A DNA stretch of 64,000 bases from Candidatus Methanimicrococcus odontotermitis (GTDB taxonomy: Archaea > Halobacteriota > Methanosarcinia > Methanosarcinales > Methanosarcinaceae), in NCBI GenBank assembly GCA_031286065.1, contig JAITUZ010000059.1:1-64000 (forward strand), read 5' to 3'. Position numbers and translations under genes: made by a program. The notes beneath the pieces were generated by a model. It was given only the letters and a program-made list of their open reading frames with translations, searched no databases and had not been told where the DNA came from. Below, one piece after another: positions 42,893-52,394 of the stretch (position 1 is the stretch's first letter; every line of letters starts with the position of its first letter).

Positions 42893-45070
42893 TCAGTCCG
42901 TTTTTTTAAATTTTTGCTTCAATTTTTCATAAAAAGAACGCTCGGCTCCTATTGATGTTAAAAACAATTTTTCAACGATCAATTCGGGCGTGCTTTTCGC
43001 GATATGATTTTTAATCGGATTTCGGTTCACGATCAAATTCAAATCGTCATCCAAGCCGCCGGCCTCAATGCCGTCGACGCGAATCGGAATGCTGCAGTTT
43101 TCTAAAATGGATTCGGCCAGATGAGAGACGAAAAGAGAAAGCGTTTTGCCGTTTTCACAAAAAGTTTCCAGAAGGCCGGCGATGATTTTGGCCGACGCGC
43201 CCGGTTCGGTGATGGACTCCAGCTCGTCGGCGAAAACCGCGCGCTCCGTCCCGCCGTTTTCTGACACGATTGAGAAATTCCGAAGCGTTGTCTCAAACGC
43301 GCCGGCTCCCAGCGTTCCTTTGGATTTTCCGAAATAATAAAATTCCTCGATCGGCGAGAACTCAAACAACTCGGCCGGAACTGGAAATCCCATATGCGCT
43401 AAAATCAAACATTGCCCGATAAGTTCCAAAATCGTCGTTTTGCCGCCTGAGTTGACGCCGCTCAAAAGGACTGTGTTTTCGACATCATAAGAAACGGGCG
43501 TCACCGCGTCAAAACCGTATTTTGAAGAGAGGAAAAGATTGCGGCCGCCGGCAAGATTGAAAAAAACGTTTCCGGTCCGGGAAGCGGGCGTATCAAAACC
43601 CGGATCCGATTCGGCGTCGGACGAAATCTCGGCAAAAACAGGAAACGTCATTTGATAAGCGTGCGCAAACGAAGCCGCCGAATACCAGCCGTCAAATTCA
43701 AGACAATCGCTGACCAAAAGAGAGACCGCTTCTTTTCGGCCGGCCAATTCTTTTGAAAGCTGTTTTTTTTGTTTTTGTTCAAGTTCGGCCGACTTCCCGT
43801 TAATTTCTTTTTTAAAGCGTGTCAGCGAATCCAAGTTGAGCTTTACCGGACAGACGATTTCATCTCCGTAAATGTCGGATAAAATGAGTTCTTCCTCACG
43901 CTTCAATGACAGAGTCTCGGTAATTTCGGCCAGCGTTTCCTTTAAAATCTCACGGTACGGTTTGGACACATTCGCCGTGACGATCTGTTTTAAATCCGCG
44001 CCGGAAAGAATATGCATGAGCTGTTCGCCGTCAAGCGTCATCGTATTTCCCGAAAGGGCGCATTTCAACTTTTCAGAGAGCTCAGCCGCTTTTTTAAGAA
44101 AAATTTCATCACATGTGCCGGAAATATTTTTCAGCCGATCGGCTTCGGGATTTGTTCCCGAGTTTATGCTGCCGTCCGCATTCAATTTTTTCAAAAGAGA
44201 CCGAAGTTCAAGCGCTTCCTCCGCGGTAAATCGGGAGAAAACGCCGTTCATGGAGCCGGCCGCCAATATCTCCGCCAAACGAAGAGAAGCGTCAAAACTT
44301 TTCAAATTTTTAACAAAATAAGAAAGCGCCAGTTCCGGAACAAGCTGTTCGATTTCAACTGAATCGATGTCGCGGAAATAGTCATATCCCGATTCCGGCA
44401 AATCGAATTCCGGAAAATCAAAGAGGATAACGGCGCGGTAGGAGAGAAAAAAATCCGCGCATTCCTGCGGCTCCGTCACGAGATGGACAGGCAGAACCGC
44501 GCCGAATTTTTCACGCGCTTCAAGATAAACGGCTTCGGAAAATGATAAGACGGCGCGATCGCGGATTTTTTGAGCAGCGTCTTCTTTGGCGGGAGAAATT
44601 TGGGAGAGCAGCGAACGCATCATTTCACGCTCATCGGGAGAAAAGGATTGTAATATCGAGAGATGGCTTTGTATTTTTTCCCGAACGTTCAAAGCCAGGT
44701 CCAGCCTTCTTTTCGGGTAAGGGACCAAACGGTCAGTGAAATCGGCGGAATACGGGGTACAGCAGTGTTTTTTCATTATTTTTAATACGCCGGCGTAAAG
44801 CGCTTCCGCTTCTTTTGTTTTTAAAAAATCTTCCGATGAGACACCGTCGCATTCTTTTGAAATATTTAAAATCAATGATTGGGCGGATTTACGTGTCATG
44901 CCTTCCACGCGGCACAATTCATGAACGTCGCCTTTGAAGAGCGTTTCAAGAGCTTTTTCTTCGCTGCCGAAACAGGTAATTAAACGCTTTTCCAAAATCG
45001 ATCCGATTCCCGAAATATCTCTGAGGCGTATGCCGGTTTCAATTGCCGCTCTTTCTCTATCCGAAATCAT
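42893..45070 (-). CDS. MutS-family ATPase with N-terminal helix-hairpin-helix
   Basis: 725 residues. The N-terminal HhH pair (about 14-75: I-S-G-I-G-S-I-L-E-K-R and V-E-G-M-T-R-K-S-A) is followed by long helical core/clamp segments. The C-terminal MutS ATPase domain has Walker A G-V-N-S-G-G-K-T-T near 545 and Walker B A-V-F-A-D-E-L-E-S near 630. It lacks the mismatch-recognition domain I of MutS and the Smr nuclease of MutS2. It belongs to the archaeal MutS2-like/MutS5 group of unknown exact function, perhaps in recombination or branched-DNA handling. Confidence 0.88.
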   Translation of the reverse strand: MISDRERAAIETGIRLRDISGIGSILEKRLITCFGSEEKALETLFKGDVHELCRVEGMTRKSAQSLILNISKECDGVSSEDFLKTKEAEALYAGVLKIMKKHCCTPYSADFTDRLVPYPKRRLDLALNVREKIQSHLSILQSFSPDEREMMRSLLSQISPAKEDAAQKIRDRAVLSFSEAVYLEAREKFGAVLPVHLVTEPQECADFFLSYRAVILFDFPEFDLPESGYDYFRDIDSVEIEQLVPELALSYFVKNLKSFDASLRLAEILAAGSMNGVFSRFTAEEALELRSLLKKLNADGSINSGTNPEADRLKNISGTCDEIFLKKAAELSEKLKCALSGNTMTLDGEQLMHILSGADLKQIVTANVSKPYREILKETLAEITETLSLKREEELILSDIYGDEIVCPVKLNLDSLTRFKKEINGKSAELEQKQKKQLSKELAGRKEAVSLLVSDCLEFDGWYSAASFAHAYQMTFPVFAEISSDAESDPGFDTPASRTGNVFFNLAGGRNLFLSSKYGFDAVTPVSYDVENTVLLSGVNSGGKTTILELIGQCLILAHMGFPVPAELFEFSPIEEFYYFGKSKGTLGAGAFETTLRNFSIVSENGGTERAVFADELESITEPGASAKIIAGLLETFCENGKTLSLFVSHLAESILENCSIPIRVDGIEAGGLDDDLNLIVNRNPIKNHIAKSTPELIVEKLFLTSIGAERSFYEKLKQKFKKTD

Positions 45071-45174
45071 AGAAGAAGAATCGGCAAAGTTTCATATAAA
45101 ATTCAAGAGAGCGGAGTGAAAGTATAGGCGAATTTAAAAAAAAGCGGATAAAAAATAAAAGAAGAAAAAAGCGA

Positions 45175-45978
45175 TCAAGCTTTTTCTTCAACGAATTGAA
45201 CGTTTGACAAGTCCGTTTTGCCGAGGATGCGCTTGTAAAGAACGAACCACGGCGTGTCAGCCGCTCCGATAATGACTTTAACGGCCAGCTGGCCGACAAT
45301 TAATCCTGAGACGACTTCCCAAGGCATGCCGCCGACAAAATAAAAGGCGATGATGACGAAAATTACAGAGTCAACCGCCAAGCTGAAAACGTCCGTGACA
45401 AGCGAGCGGATCCAAATATAGGGGTTCAGGAAAGTATCTCCTTTGAACGCCAGTTCTTTCGGGCGCAGTTTTTGCTTGATATAAGAAAACATGAAGGTGT
45501 CCAGCAAAGAGCACGCCAAAAACGAAACCCAGCTGGCGAAAGTCACGCCGACGCTGAGCGCGAAAATCGCTGTCCATTCGCTGTCCAGCTCATAGAAAGC
45601 CGCCGCCGGAATTTTAACAGCCATCGCGATAAACATGACGAAAAGAACCTGTGTCGCAAGCGCGATCAAAACCGCGGCGACCGCTCTTCTTTTGCCGTAA
45701 ACTTCATTGATCATGTCCAGTACCTGCGCGATGAACGGGTAAAGAAGCGCGGCGGCGGGCGTTGATAAAACAATGCTGAAGCCGAACCATGTTCCAAAAT
45801 CAAATGTTGCCAGTTTTGTCGCAATCACCTGAGAGCTGAGCAAATAAGCGACGTAGAAAGCCGTCAGTGCGGCAAAGCCGTAAGCCGGATATTTTTGAAC
45901 GATCCGAACGGAAGAAATTGTCACAATCGTCATCGCGGCCATCCAAAAAATAAGAATAAACAAAAGATCGTAATTCAT
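45175..45978 (-). CDS. Queuosine/archaeosine precursor transporter (VUT family)
   Basis: A 267-residue membrane protein of the YhhQ/VUT (DUF165) family with about seven helices. It shows the typical segment V-L-D-M-I-N-E-V-Y-G-K-R-R-A near 88-101, conserved polar residues in later helices, and W-I-R-S-L-V-T-D-V-F-S near 187. In bacteria the family imports preQ0/preQ1; in archaea the same base is the precursor of archaeosine in tRNA. Another 104 bases downstream, mutS-like starts on the same strand. Confidence 0.9.
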   Translation of the reverse strand: MNYDLLFILIFWMAAMTIVTISSVRIVQKYPAYGFAALTAFYVAYLLSSQVIATKLATFDFGTWFGFSIVLSTPAAALLYPFIAQVLDMINEVYGKRRAVAAVLIALATQVLFVMFIAMAVKIPAAAFYELDSEWTAIFALSVGVTFASWVSFLACSLLDTFMFSYIKQKLRPKELAFKGDTFLNPYIWIRSLVTDVFSLAVDSVIFVIIAFYFVGGMPWEVVSGLIVGQLAVKVIIGAADTPWFVLYKRILGKTDLSNVQFVEEKA

Positions 45979-46127
45979 ATGTAAACCTCGGTTGACTAAA
46001 ACGGCTGATTCTATAAAAGCGTTTCAAAGGAAGGTTTGGATTTATGTTTATAACTTTTTTATTGCAATATCAATGGTAAGTCTATATGATTCTATTAACT
46101 CTTTATAAAAATCTTCCCAGTTTCAGC

Positions 46128-46142
46128 ATAACTTATATATTC
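46128..46142 (+). promoter_or_regulatory. TATA box of the first protease/partner pair
   Basis: ACTTATATATTCTTATATATG (46130-46150) has two overlapping TATA-like units, 50-65 bases upstream of the protease start. It shows no similarity to the promoter shared by the three right-hand cassettes. Confidence 0.45.
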
Positions 46143-46196
46143 TTATATATGTCATGTTTAATTTAATATATTAATCGCCGAATTTATTTAAAATGC

Positions 46197-46817
46197 GTGG
46201 TGACCGAATTGAAATCAAAAATATTAACTCGTTTGATTATGCTCTGTATTATACTTTGTATTATACTCGCATTAGCAGGTACAATGGCTGCATATAATTT
46301 GACTGACAGTTACGGCTCATATTATAAATGGAACAAAAATTACAGTAATCCTATTTATGTCGATTCCTCAAATTTAAACAGTTCTTGGAAATCTGCAACC
46401 GTAAATGCAATAAACATGTGGAATACAGGTTCGAATGATGCGAATATCAGTCTTGTTAATCAATCCGGAAGAATTGAGTGTATGATGTCTGCAGTACCTA
46501 TTACAGATAGGCATGCGTTAGCTTTTGTAAACTATTCCACCTATACGTATTATCCTTCAAATCAAACATTTGTGATTTCAGGTATAATTTTGCGTGTAAA
46601 CACTTCATACACAAATTGGTATACAGGCACAGGAACTTCATCGAATAATTACAGTTTACAGTCCGTTATTGCTCATGAGCTTGGTCACGTTCTCGGATTG
46701 CATCATGACGATTCTTACACAAACGGCTTAATGAGAACAACTATCGGAATGGGTGTTGCTCGAACAGTCGGAAGTGACGAGATTGCTGGTCTCCGAGCAA
46801 TTTATGGAAGGCGATAA
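46197..46817 (+). CDS. Secreted matrixin-like zinc metalloprotease (pair 1)
   Basis: 206 residues from GTG 46197. TTG 46209, with GGTGA 5 bases upstream, is an attractive alternative start. A signal peptide/helix covers 8-32. The zinc motif is H160-E161-L-G-H164-V-L-G-L-H-H170, the complete HExxHxxGxxH of metzincins, and M179 (N-G-L-M-R) is the Met-turn. A matrixin-like fold with a short propeptide-free N-terminus is inferred; there is no Cys-switch. The substrate is unknown. The protein acts outside the cell. Its partner gene starts one base after its stop. Confidence 0.88.
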   Translation: MVTELKSKILTRLIMLCIILCIILALAGTMAAYNLTDSYGSYYKWNKNYSNPIYVDSSNLNSSWKSATVNAINMWNTGSNDANISLVNQSGRIECMMSAVPITDRHALAFVNYSTYTYYPSNQTFVISGIILRVNTSYTNWYTGTGTSSNNYSLQSVIAHELGHVLGLHHDDSYTNGLMRTTIGMGVARTVGSDEIAGLRAIYGRR

Positions 46818-46818
46818 T

Positions 46819-47457
46819 ATGAGAAACATACTTTTTGCAGCAATCGGCATATTAATAATATGCAGTCTTGGATTTTTTACAGCAGATGATTTGAGTTCAG
46901 ATTCCAACTTTAATGGGAGTGAGATTTTTCCGATTCCTTCAGAAGAAGGTCTCTACCCTGAATATACATATAAAGAACTGACTGAGATTAGTGATCTGAT
47001 TGTAATGGGTCAATTTATTTCCTTTGAAGAAGCGAAATGGACGACTTCGGATGGGAAACAGCCGGATGGTGTAAAAATTACAAAAAACGTAGATTCAGAA
47101 GGTTATGAATATATTGATTTTATTTTAGATACGAGTGAATCAATATATACTGATTCAGTTTTTCAAATTAATGAATATTTTAAAGGCAAAGCAGATTCAG
47201 ATAAAATCGTCATTCGTTTTTATTCCGGAATAGTTGGGATGCTTCAAGCCGGTGATAATAAAGGATTGAATGCAGATGAATATACAGAGAATAAACCTGT
47301 CGTTTTTTATCTCACAAAATCTGAAAGTAAAACTGAAGATGGGATTAATTACTATGTTATTGTAACACCAAAGGGTGCATTGTCTGTTGAGGGTAATGCT
47401 CTTGTAAATCCCTATGGCGAAAAAATAACTTTTGAAGAAATAAAATCCTTAAATTAA
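46819..47457 (+). CDS. Exported partner protein of protease pair 1
   Basis: 212 residues. AAGGCG at the end of the protease gene serves ATG 46819, so the two are translationally coupled. A signal/membrane helix spans 5-22. The core (about 50-195) has the partner-family order: I-S-D-L-I-V-M-G strand, a long loop, Y-T-D-S-V-F-Q-I-N-E-Y-F-K-G, I-V-I-R-F-Y-S-G, P-V-V-F-Y-L and Y-Y-V-I-V-T-P-K-G-A-L. It is the most diverged of the five family members in the window. The order resembles NTR/TIMP domains, but cysteines are absent. Function is inferred only from the pairing. Confidence 0.75.
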   Translation: MRNILFAAIGILIICSLGFFTADDLSSDSNFNGSEIFPIPSEEGLYPEYTYKELTEISDLIVMGQFISFEEAKWTTSDGKQPDGVKITKNVDSEGYEYIDFILDTSESIYTDSVFQINEYFKGKADSDKIVIRFYSGIVGMLQAGDNKGLNADEYTENKPVVFYLTKSESKTEDGINYYVIVTPKGALSVEGNALVNPYGEKITFEEIKSLN

Positions 47458-47585
47458 TGATTTTTTTCTTTTTTTTATCTTCAATCAAGATGTGCATAAT
47501 TTCATAATTCCAATCCAAGTCATGAGATTAAGCATTTTCTTGGTCTTTTATCAGTTTATTTCTAACTTTTTTACAATTTATACCA

Positions 47586-47601
47586 TGTTTGCCGGCAAAC
47601 A
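47586..47601. promoter_or_regulatory. Perfect 16-base palindrome upstream of cca
   Basis: TGTTTGCCGGCAAACA reads the same on both strands. It lies about 45 bases upstream of a TATA-like box (TAGTTATAAATATTT, 47636-47650) and 107 bases before the cca start, a plausible operator position. The only other sequence between 47458 and 47707 is a T-rich run after the partner gene, probably its terminator. Confidence 0.4.
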
Positions 47602-47707
47602 CAATTGATATCTTTTAAAAATCACCGCCGACAACTAGTTATAAATATTTTTCAAACACAATTGAAAAGTGATTTTTAAAAAACACGGGAAACAAAGGAT
47701 CAAAAGC

Positions 47708-49102
47708 ATGACTGCCGACTCTAAATTGGAAAAAATCGCTGAAATCAAAGGCGAGATTTTAAAACGTGTTCGTCCGACAGCCGAAGAAAAAATAAAACTC
47801 GAATCGGTTCGAAAAAGCATTATGGACGATATTGTCAGAATTTCTCAAGAACAAGGGCAGCACGGCATTCTTCCGCTTTCTGTCGGTTCCGCTGAAAGAG
47901 ACACATGGCTTTCCGGCAGCCACGATATCGATGTTTTCATTTCATATCCGGAAGACATACCGTTTGATGAATTTCACCGCAAAAGCCGGAAAATTTTAAC
48001 GGAAATGGCAAAAACAGGAGATTCTTGGGAAGACCGTCATTCTGAACACCCTTACATCCATATCCGAAAAGAAGGATTCGAAGTCGATTTGGTCCCGTGT
48101 TTCCGCGTGAAAAGCGGCGCCTGCATCAAATCTTCTGTTGACAGGACGCCGTTTCACTGCGCTTACATCAAAGAAAATATCCGCGGGCTGGAAGAAGATG
48201 TTTTGCTTCTGAAACAGTTCATGAAAGGGGTCGGCGTTTACGGCTCCGAAGTTCGGACCGGCGGTTTTTCCGGATATTTGACGGAAATTTTGGTCATCTG
48301 TTACGGCGGGTTTGAAAGCGTTTTGGAACACGCCGCTTTGTGGAAATACGGCGTTGTCATTGATTTGGCGGCTCATCAGTCTTTAAAACATGAGCATCCG
48401 CTTGTCGTTGTCGATCCGACAGACCCGAAACGGAATGTGGCCGCCGCTTTATCGCTGACGAAATTCGCGCGTTTTATTGACCGCACCCGCTCATTCATGA
48501 AATATCCGAGCGCGGATTATTTCAAACATAAAGAATACGCGCCGATGTCCGCCGATGAATTTGAGAAACAAATGGCGGCACGGGGAACGGAAATGATCGG
48601 CGTTTCATTTCAAACGCCTTCCGCTGCGGAAGATACGCTTTATCCGCAGCTTTTCAGAATGGAACTGTCATTGGAAGAATTGTTTTTGCGAAACGAATTT
48701 ACGGCCGTCAACACTTTTTCATGGTCAGAGGAAAGCGGAGAAAGTATCGTTTTTATTGAGCTTTTGAGCGCCGAGCTTCCGCCGCTTCAAAAAAGATTCG
48801 GGCCGCCCGTTTGGAATGCGAATAACGCTGAAACGTTTTGCAGGAAATACAAAACCAGTCCGGATACCTTTTCTTTTGCGATTGAAAATGAGAAATATGT
48901 CGCTGAAGTCCCGAGAAAATATAAAACGGCCGAATCTTTAATTGACGATTTGATTCTCAAAGAAACGGCGTTGGGGCGGCATATCCGCGATTCCGTGAAA
49001 AACGGCTACCGTATTCTTCGAAAAGAAGATATTATGAAAATCCAAAATGAAAACTTTTGGAAATTTATAAACGAAAAACTGACGGCTCAAATCGAGCCTT
49101 AA
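47708..49102 (+). CDS. cca: CCA-adding tRNA nucleotidyltransferase (archaeal class I)
   Basis: 464 residues. The class I nucleotidyltransferase motif G-S-A-E-R-D-T-W-L-S-G-S-H-D-I-D-V-F (near 56-73) contains the two metal-binding Asp residues, and the third is in E-V-D-L-V-P near 118. A central domain (R-T-G-G-F-S-G-Y-L) and an RNA-binding tail follow, as in the A. fulgidus enzyme. AAAGG lies 9 bases before ATG 47708. The tRNA genes in this window encode no CCA, so the enzyme is needed for all of them. Confidence 0.95.
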   Translation: MTADSKLEKIAEIKGEILKRVRPTAEEKIKLESVRKSIMDDIVRISQEQGQHGILPLSVGSAERDTWLSGSHDIDVFISYPEDIPFDEFHRKSRKILTEMAKTGDSWEDRHSEHPYIHIRKEGFEVDLVPCFRVKSGACIKSSVDRTPFHCAYIKENIRGLEEDVLLLKQFMKGVGVYGSEVRTGGFSGYLTEILVICYGGFESVLEHAALWKYGVVIDLAAHQSLKHEHPLVVVDPTDPKRNVAAALSLTKFARFIDRTRSFMKYPSADYFKHKEYAPMSADEFEKQMAARGTEMIGVSFQTPSAAEDTLYPQLFRMELSLEELFLRNEFTAVNTFSWSEESGESIVFIELLSAELPPLQKRFGPPVWNANNAETFCRKYKTSPDTFSFAIENEKYVAEVPRKYKTAESLIDDLILKETALGRHIRDSVKNGYRILRKEDIMKIQNENFWKFINEKLTAQIEP

Positions 49103-49173
49103 TTCGACTTAAAAAAGAAAAGGGAAACGGAATAATTCCGTTTCAACTCTGTTTTTATTTTTCATTTTCTGAT

Positions 49174-52100
49174 TCAGGCAACTGAAACGGTATTTCCGTT
49201 CAAAACGTCCTCTTCGCTGACATCGATTTTTTCTTCAACGCCGCCGTATTTTACAGTGTAGTTTCCAATCGGTTTTACCGCGAAATTGGTTTCACCGTCA
49301 ACAGGGCCGGTTGTCGAATACGGAACTCTGAAAGAGAAACTGCCGTTTTCATCCGCCCGAACCGTTTGGTTATAGTTGAAGATACGGTTTTGGTTGGTTT
49401 GAATCGTCAACGTCAATTCAACCGTTTCATTCGCGGAAGCGGTGCCGGTGAGGACAGCGCCCGGTACATATTCAAAGACCTTGACATAGCCGGTGTTTGA
49501 TTCCAAAATGTTCCTCGAATAAAGCTGATTGAACAACTGCTTGTAGAAGGTTTCCTGCGATGCCATTGTGCTGTTGGAATTGTAAATCAGAGATTCGTAA
49601 ACCATGCGGTATTGTTCTAAACCGGCAGCGTCCAGCATGTGCAGGCGGTAAACCATGGAATTGAAATACCTGTCACCGCCGATGAATGTTTGATTCGCGC
49701 CGTTAATATTGTACGTGTTGTAATAACCAACCGTATCAAGCGTCCACGCCGCCATCGCGTAGAATTTGCTCATGCCCGAAGCCATTTCAATGTCCGTGAC
49801 AATGTAGCGGGCACCGTTTTTGTCTTCGCGCGGGTCGATGTCGATTAAATATTTCGTCGCGTCTTTTTCGGTTTCGGCGACAAAGAACGGCGACGCTCCC
49901 GGAATCATGGCATCCGTTTCATTTCCGCGGCGTCCGCCGACACCGAACTGGAACGGGTTGGCATTCACAGGGCGTTCGCCGATGACTTCTATCCAGTGGC
50001 CGTAGTCCCACCATGATAAAATACCGTATGCGGTCCCCGGATACTCAAACGGAATTATACTCGCCTGATTTTCAAAATGCTCAATGCCGATGCCGGAGAC
50101 AGTATCTTCAATGCCGTCACCGTCTGCGTCTTGAAGCGGCTCGTCATATCCGCCGTATTTTTCCAGTCCGATTTCGGGCGTATTCTCACGAATCCACAAG
50201 GTTGTGTCAATCCAAGCGTCATTCGGACCGCCTGTGCCCGAATTAACGTATTGGGACGTCATAAAGTAAGTCGGAGCTAAAATGAAGAGGGCCGCGACAG
50301 CTAAAATGACCGCAGCGGTTGCGATTTTTTCATTGCCGTTGTCCGCTTGTTTGGCTTTTATTTTTGAAGAGTCGCGGTGAGACTGTGCCCGTTCTTGTTT
50401 GGAAGACAGGATTGGGGCAGATTCGTCTTTCTTGGAACAGGTCTTTTTGGAAAGATAATTTTTCTTGAAGAGGACCCAAGCCTCATCCGCTTTAACAGCG
50501 CGGGCGAGTTCCATAAATGTCCATGATGTTAAAATGATGACCGGGACCGCAAAGTAATAACTGAATCTGTTCTGCTGTACCAAAGCCCAAAGCAAGATAA
50601 CTGTCCAAATCACAAGCAGCGTTTTTTCCATACTGTTGTTTTTGACAGTAATATAAGCCATGATCGGCAGCACGGCAATCCAAATGAATCCCATGACGGA
50701 GAAAGTGGTGAACAGACTAATCGCGTTTCCGGATGCCAGAACCAGCAGGAAGAACAGGATTGCCCAGCCGGCTAATAATCCTTTTTTGGTATTCGGTTTA
50801 TTGATGTAAGGCGTTGCCATGAACGGCAAAAGAATCAGGAAACCGGCAATCAAAATCGTAAACAGCAGCGGATTAACGTCGCCTCCGAAATACGGGGACG
50901 CTTCTCCGATCGTCGTCGCTCCGCCCGTTCTTGTAAAGAAGCTGACAACACCGAGCAGCGCGTCTCTGACAGTCGCCGAAAACAAACTGCCGGCAGCCGC
51001 GCCGGCAACGGCAAGACCGGCTAAAATGCCCGGATAATAAAGTTTGTTTAAATTCTTTTTCGCAAGCGTATAAGACAAAGCGGCCATAAAGAGCATTGCG
51101 ATGATACCCGCGCCAAGCGCCATCATATGAAGTGATTTATACTCGCCGATCTGCGGCGTGATGAAAACCATCAGGAAGTCAATGACAAAAATGATGATGC
51201 CGGTCGCCGCGATGAAAACCGTCCCTTCTCCTTTGAGATGGTTGATCAGCATTTGAACGGTGATGAAAACGCCGATGATAAACGCGAAAAGAAGCGCGCC
51301 TTCCCAAACAAGCGTATACGCCGCCATTGCGATACCGGTCAACACGGCGTAAGGCAGAATGGATTTAAACGCGGAAAGATGACCTTTAGAAATGTCTTCA
51401 AAAGTAATGTTTTTGTCACGGGCTTTTACGAGTGTGAAAATCAAAAACAGAATGACAAGAGAACTGAAAAGAACTTCGGCGACATGGTGGTCATTGAATC
51501 CGATGATGCTTCTTGACAAGAATTGACCCGGGGCGACCGCCAAAAGGAAAGCGGACATAAGACCGGCATTTCGGCTGTCAAAAAGTTTCTTCGCGACAAA
51601 GTAAACGACAATAACACAAACGGCCGCCAATACACACGGCCAATAAGCGGCGACAGTCATCGCGTAAGCTTCGGTCGTATTTCCCGTGACGGCCTGCAGA
51701 ATTTTAATGGCGCCCGCCAATATGTAATCGTATAACGGAGCGAATGCCTGCGGCGTACCGTAAGGATAAGTTGTCGCGGGGTCGAACCATAAGAAATCCG
51801 GGAAATTGTGAAGCAGGTAATCTACGTTTCTCCAGTGATACCAAGGGTCATTTTCACCAAAGCGGATGAAACCGCTCTGTAAGAAAACGCCCTCTTGCGG
51901 AAGGATACGGATATAAAAAGCAAGCAGCGCGGACAAAATAACGCCGATGCCGTAAAGAGCGATTTTAATCAGATTGTTTTTGTCTTTATATTCGTCCGAG
52001 AAACTTTTCTTTTCAGATTTCTTCTCATTTTCCGGCGGCTTCGCCGCTTCGCCGACACCGGCGTCATGCGTTCCGGATACCGCGGCCGTATCTGCGCCTG

Positions 52101-52200
52101 CGGATTCTTCAGCGGCATATTCCCCCGAAATCGCGGCGGTATCCGACTCATCAGAAGCGCGGCGTTGGGAAGTTTGTTTGCGGATAGTTCTTTTCGCCAA
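49174..52200 (-). CDS. aglB: Oligosaccharyltransferase AglB (STT3 family)
   Basis: 1008 residues, transferring lipid-linked glycans to Asn of N-x-S/T in surface proteins. A hydrophilic N-terminus of about 75 residues precedes 13 membrane helices. The first DxD-type motif is G-E-N-D-P-W-Y-H near 118. The catalytic motif W-W-D-Y-G is near 735, in the extracellular domain. A cytoplasmic loop rich in Lys and Ser (about 600-640) and a C-terminal beta domain follow. The start is TTG 52200 with GAGGT 7 bases upstream; the frame runs on for 38 more codons to an ATG with no site. Targets probably include the S-layer-like protein at 6.4 kb and the many-sequon protein at 19.2 kb. Confidence 0.94.
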   Translation of the reverse strand: MAKRTIRKQTSQRRASDESDTAAISGEYAAEESAGADTAAVSGTHDAGVGEAAKPPENEKKSEKKSFSDEYKDKNNLIKIALYGIGVILSALLAFYIRILPQEGVFLQSGFIRFGENDPWYHWRNVDYLLHNFPDFLWFDPATTYPYGTPQAFAPLYDYILAGAIKILQAVTGNTTEAYAMTVAAYWPCVLAAVCVIVVYFVAKKLFDSRNAGLMSAFLLAVAPGQFLSRSIIGFNDHHVAEVLFSSLVILFLIFTLVKARDKNITFEDISKGHLSAFKSILPYAVLTGIAMAAYTLVWEGALLFAFIIGVFITVQMLINHLKGEGTVFIAATGIIIFVIDFLMVFITPQIGEYKSLHMMALGAGIIAMLFMAALSYTLAKKNLNKLYYPGILAGLAVAGAAAGSLFSATVRDALLGVVSFFTRTGGATTIGEASPYFGGDVNPLLFTILIAGFLILLPFMATPYINKPNTKKGLLAGWAILFFLLVLASGNAISLFTTFSVMGFIWIAVLPIMAYITVKNNSMEKTLLVIWTVILLWALVQQNRFSYYFAVPVIILTSWTFMELARAVKADEAWVLFKKNYLSKKTCSKKDESAPILSSKQERAQSHRDSSKIKAKQADNGNEKIATAAVILAVAALFILAPTYFMTSQYVNSGTGGPNDAWIDTTLWIRENTPEIGLEKYGGYDEPLQDADGDGIEDTVSGIGIEHFENQASIIPFEYPGTAYGILSWWDYGHWIEVIGERPVNANPFQFGVGGRRGNETDAMIPGASPFFVAETEKDATKYLIDIDPREDKNGARYIVTDIEMASGMSKFYAMAAWTLDTVGYYNTYNINGANQTFIGGDRYFNSMVYRLHMLDAAGLEQYRMVYESLIYNSNSTMASQETFYKQLFNQLYSRNILESNTGYVKVFEYVPGAVLTGTASANETVELTLTIQTNQNRIFNYNQTVRADENGSFSFRVPYSTTGPVDGETNFAVKPIGNYTVKYGGVEEKIDVSEEDVLNGNTVSVA

Positions 52201-52394
52201 GATGATAACCTCAATGATATAATAATTATAAAATATATAAAAAGCATTGATTCTGACAGTTTTGAAAAACGCATTCGTCAAATGTGAATCAAACGCCGTA
52301 AATAAATACAACATTAATTCTATGCAAGCTATTTAATTTTAACCTGTATCGCCGCCTCTTTGAGCTCTTCGTATTTGGAAAAAGAGTAAAGTTT

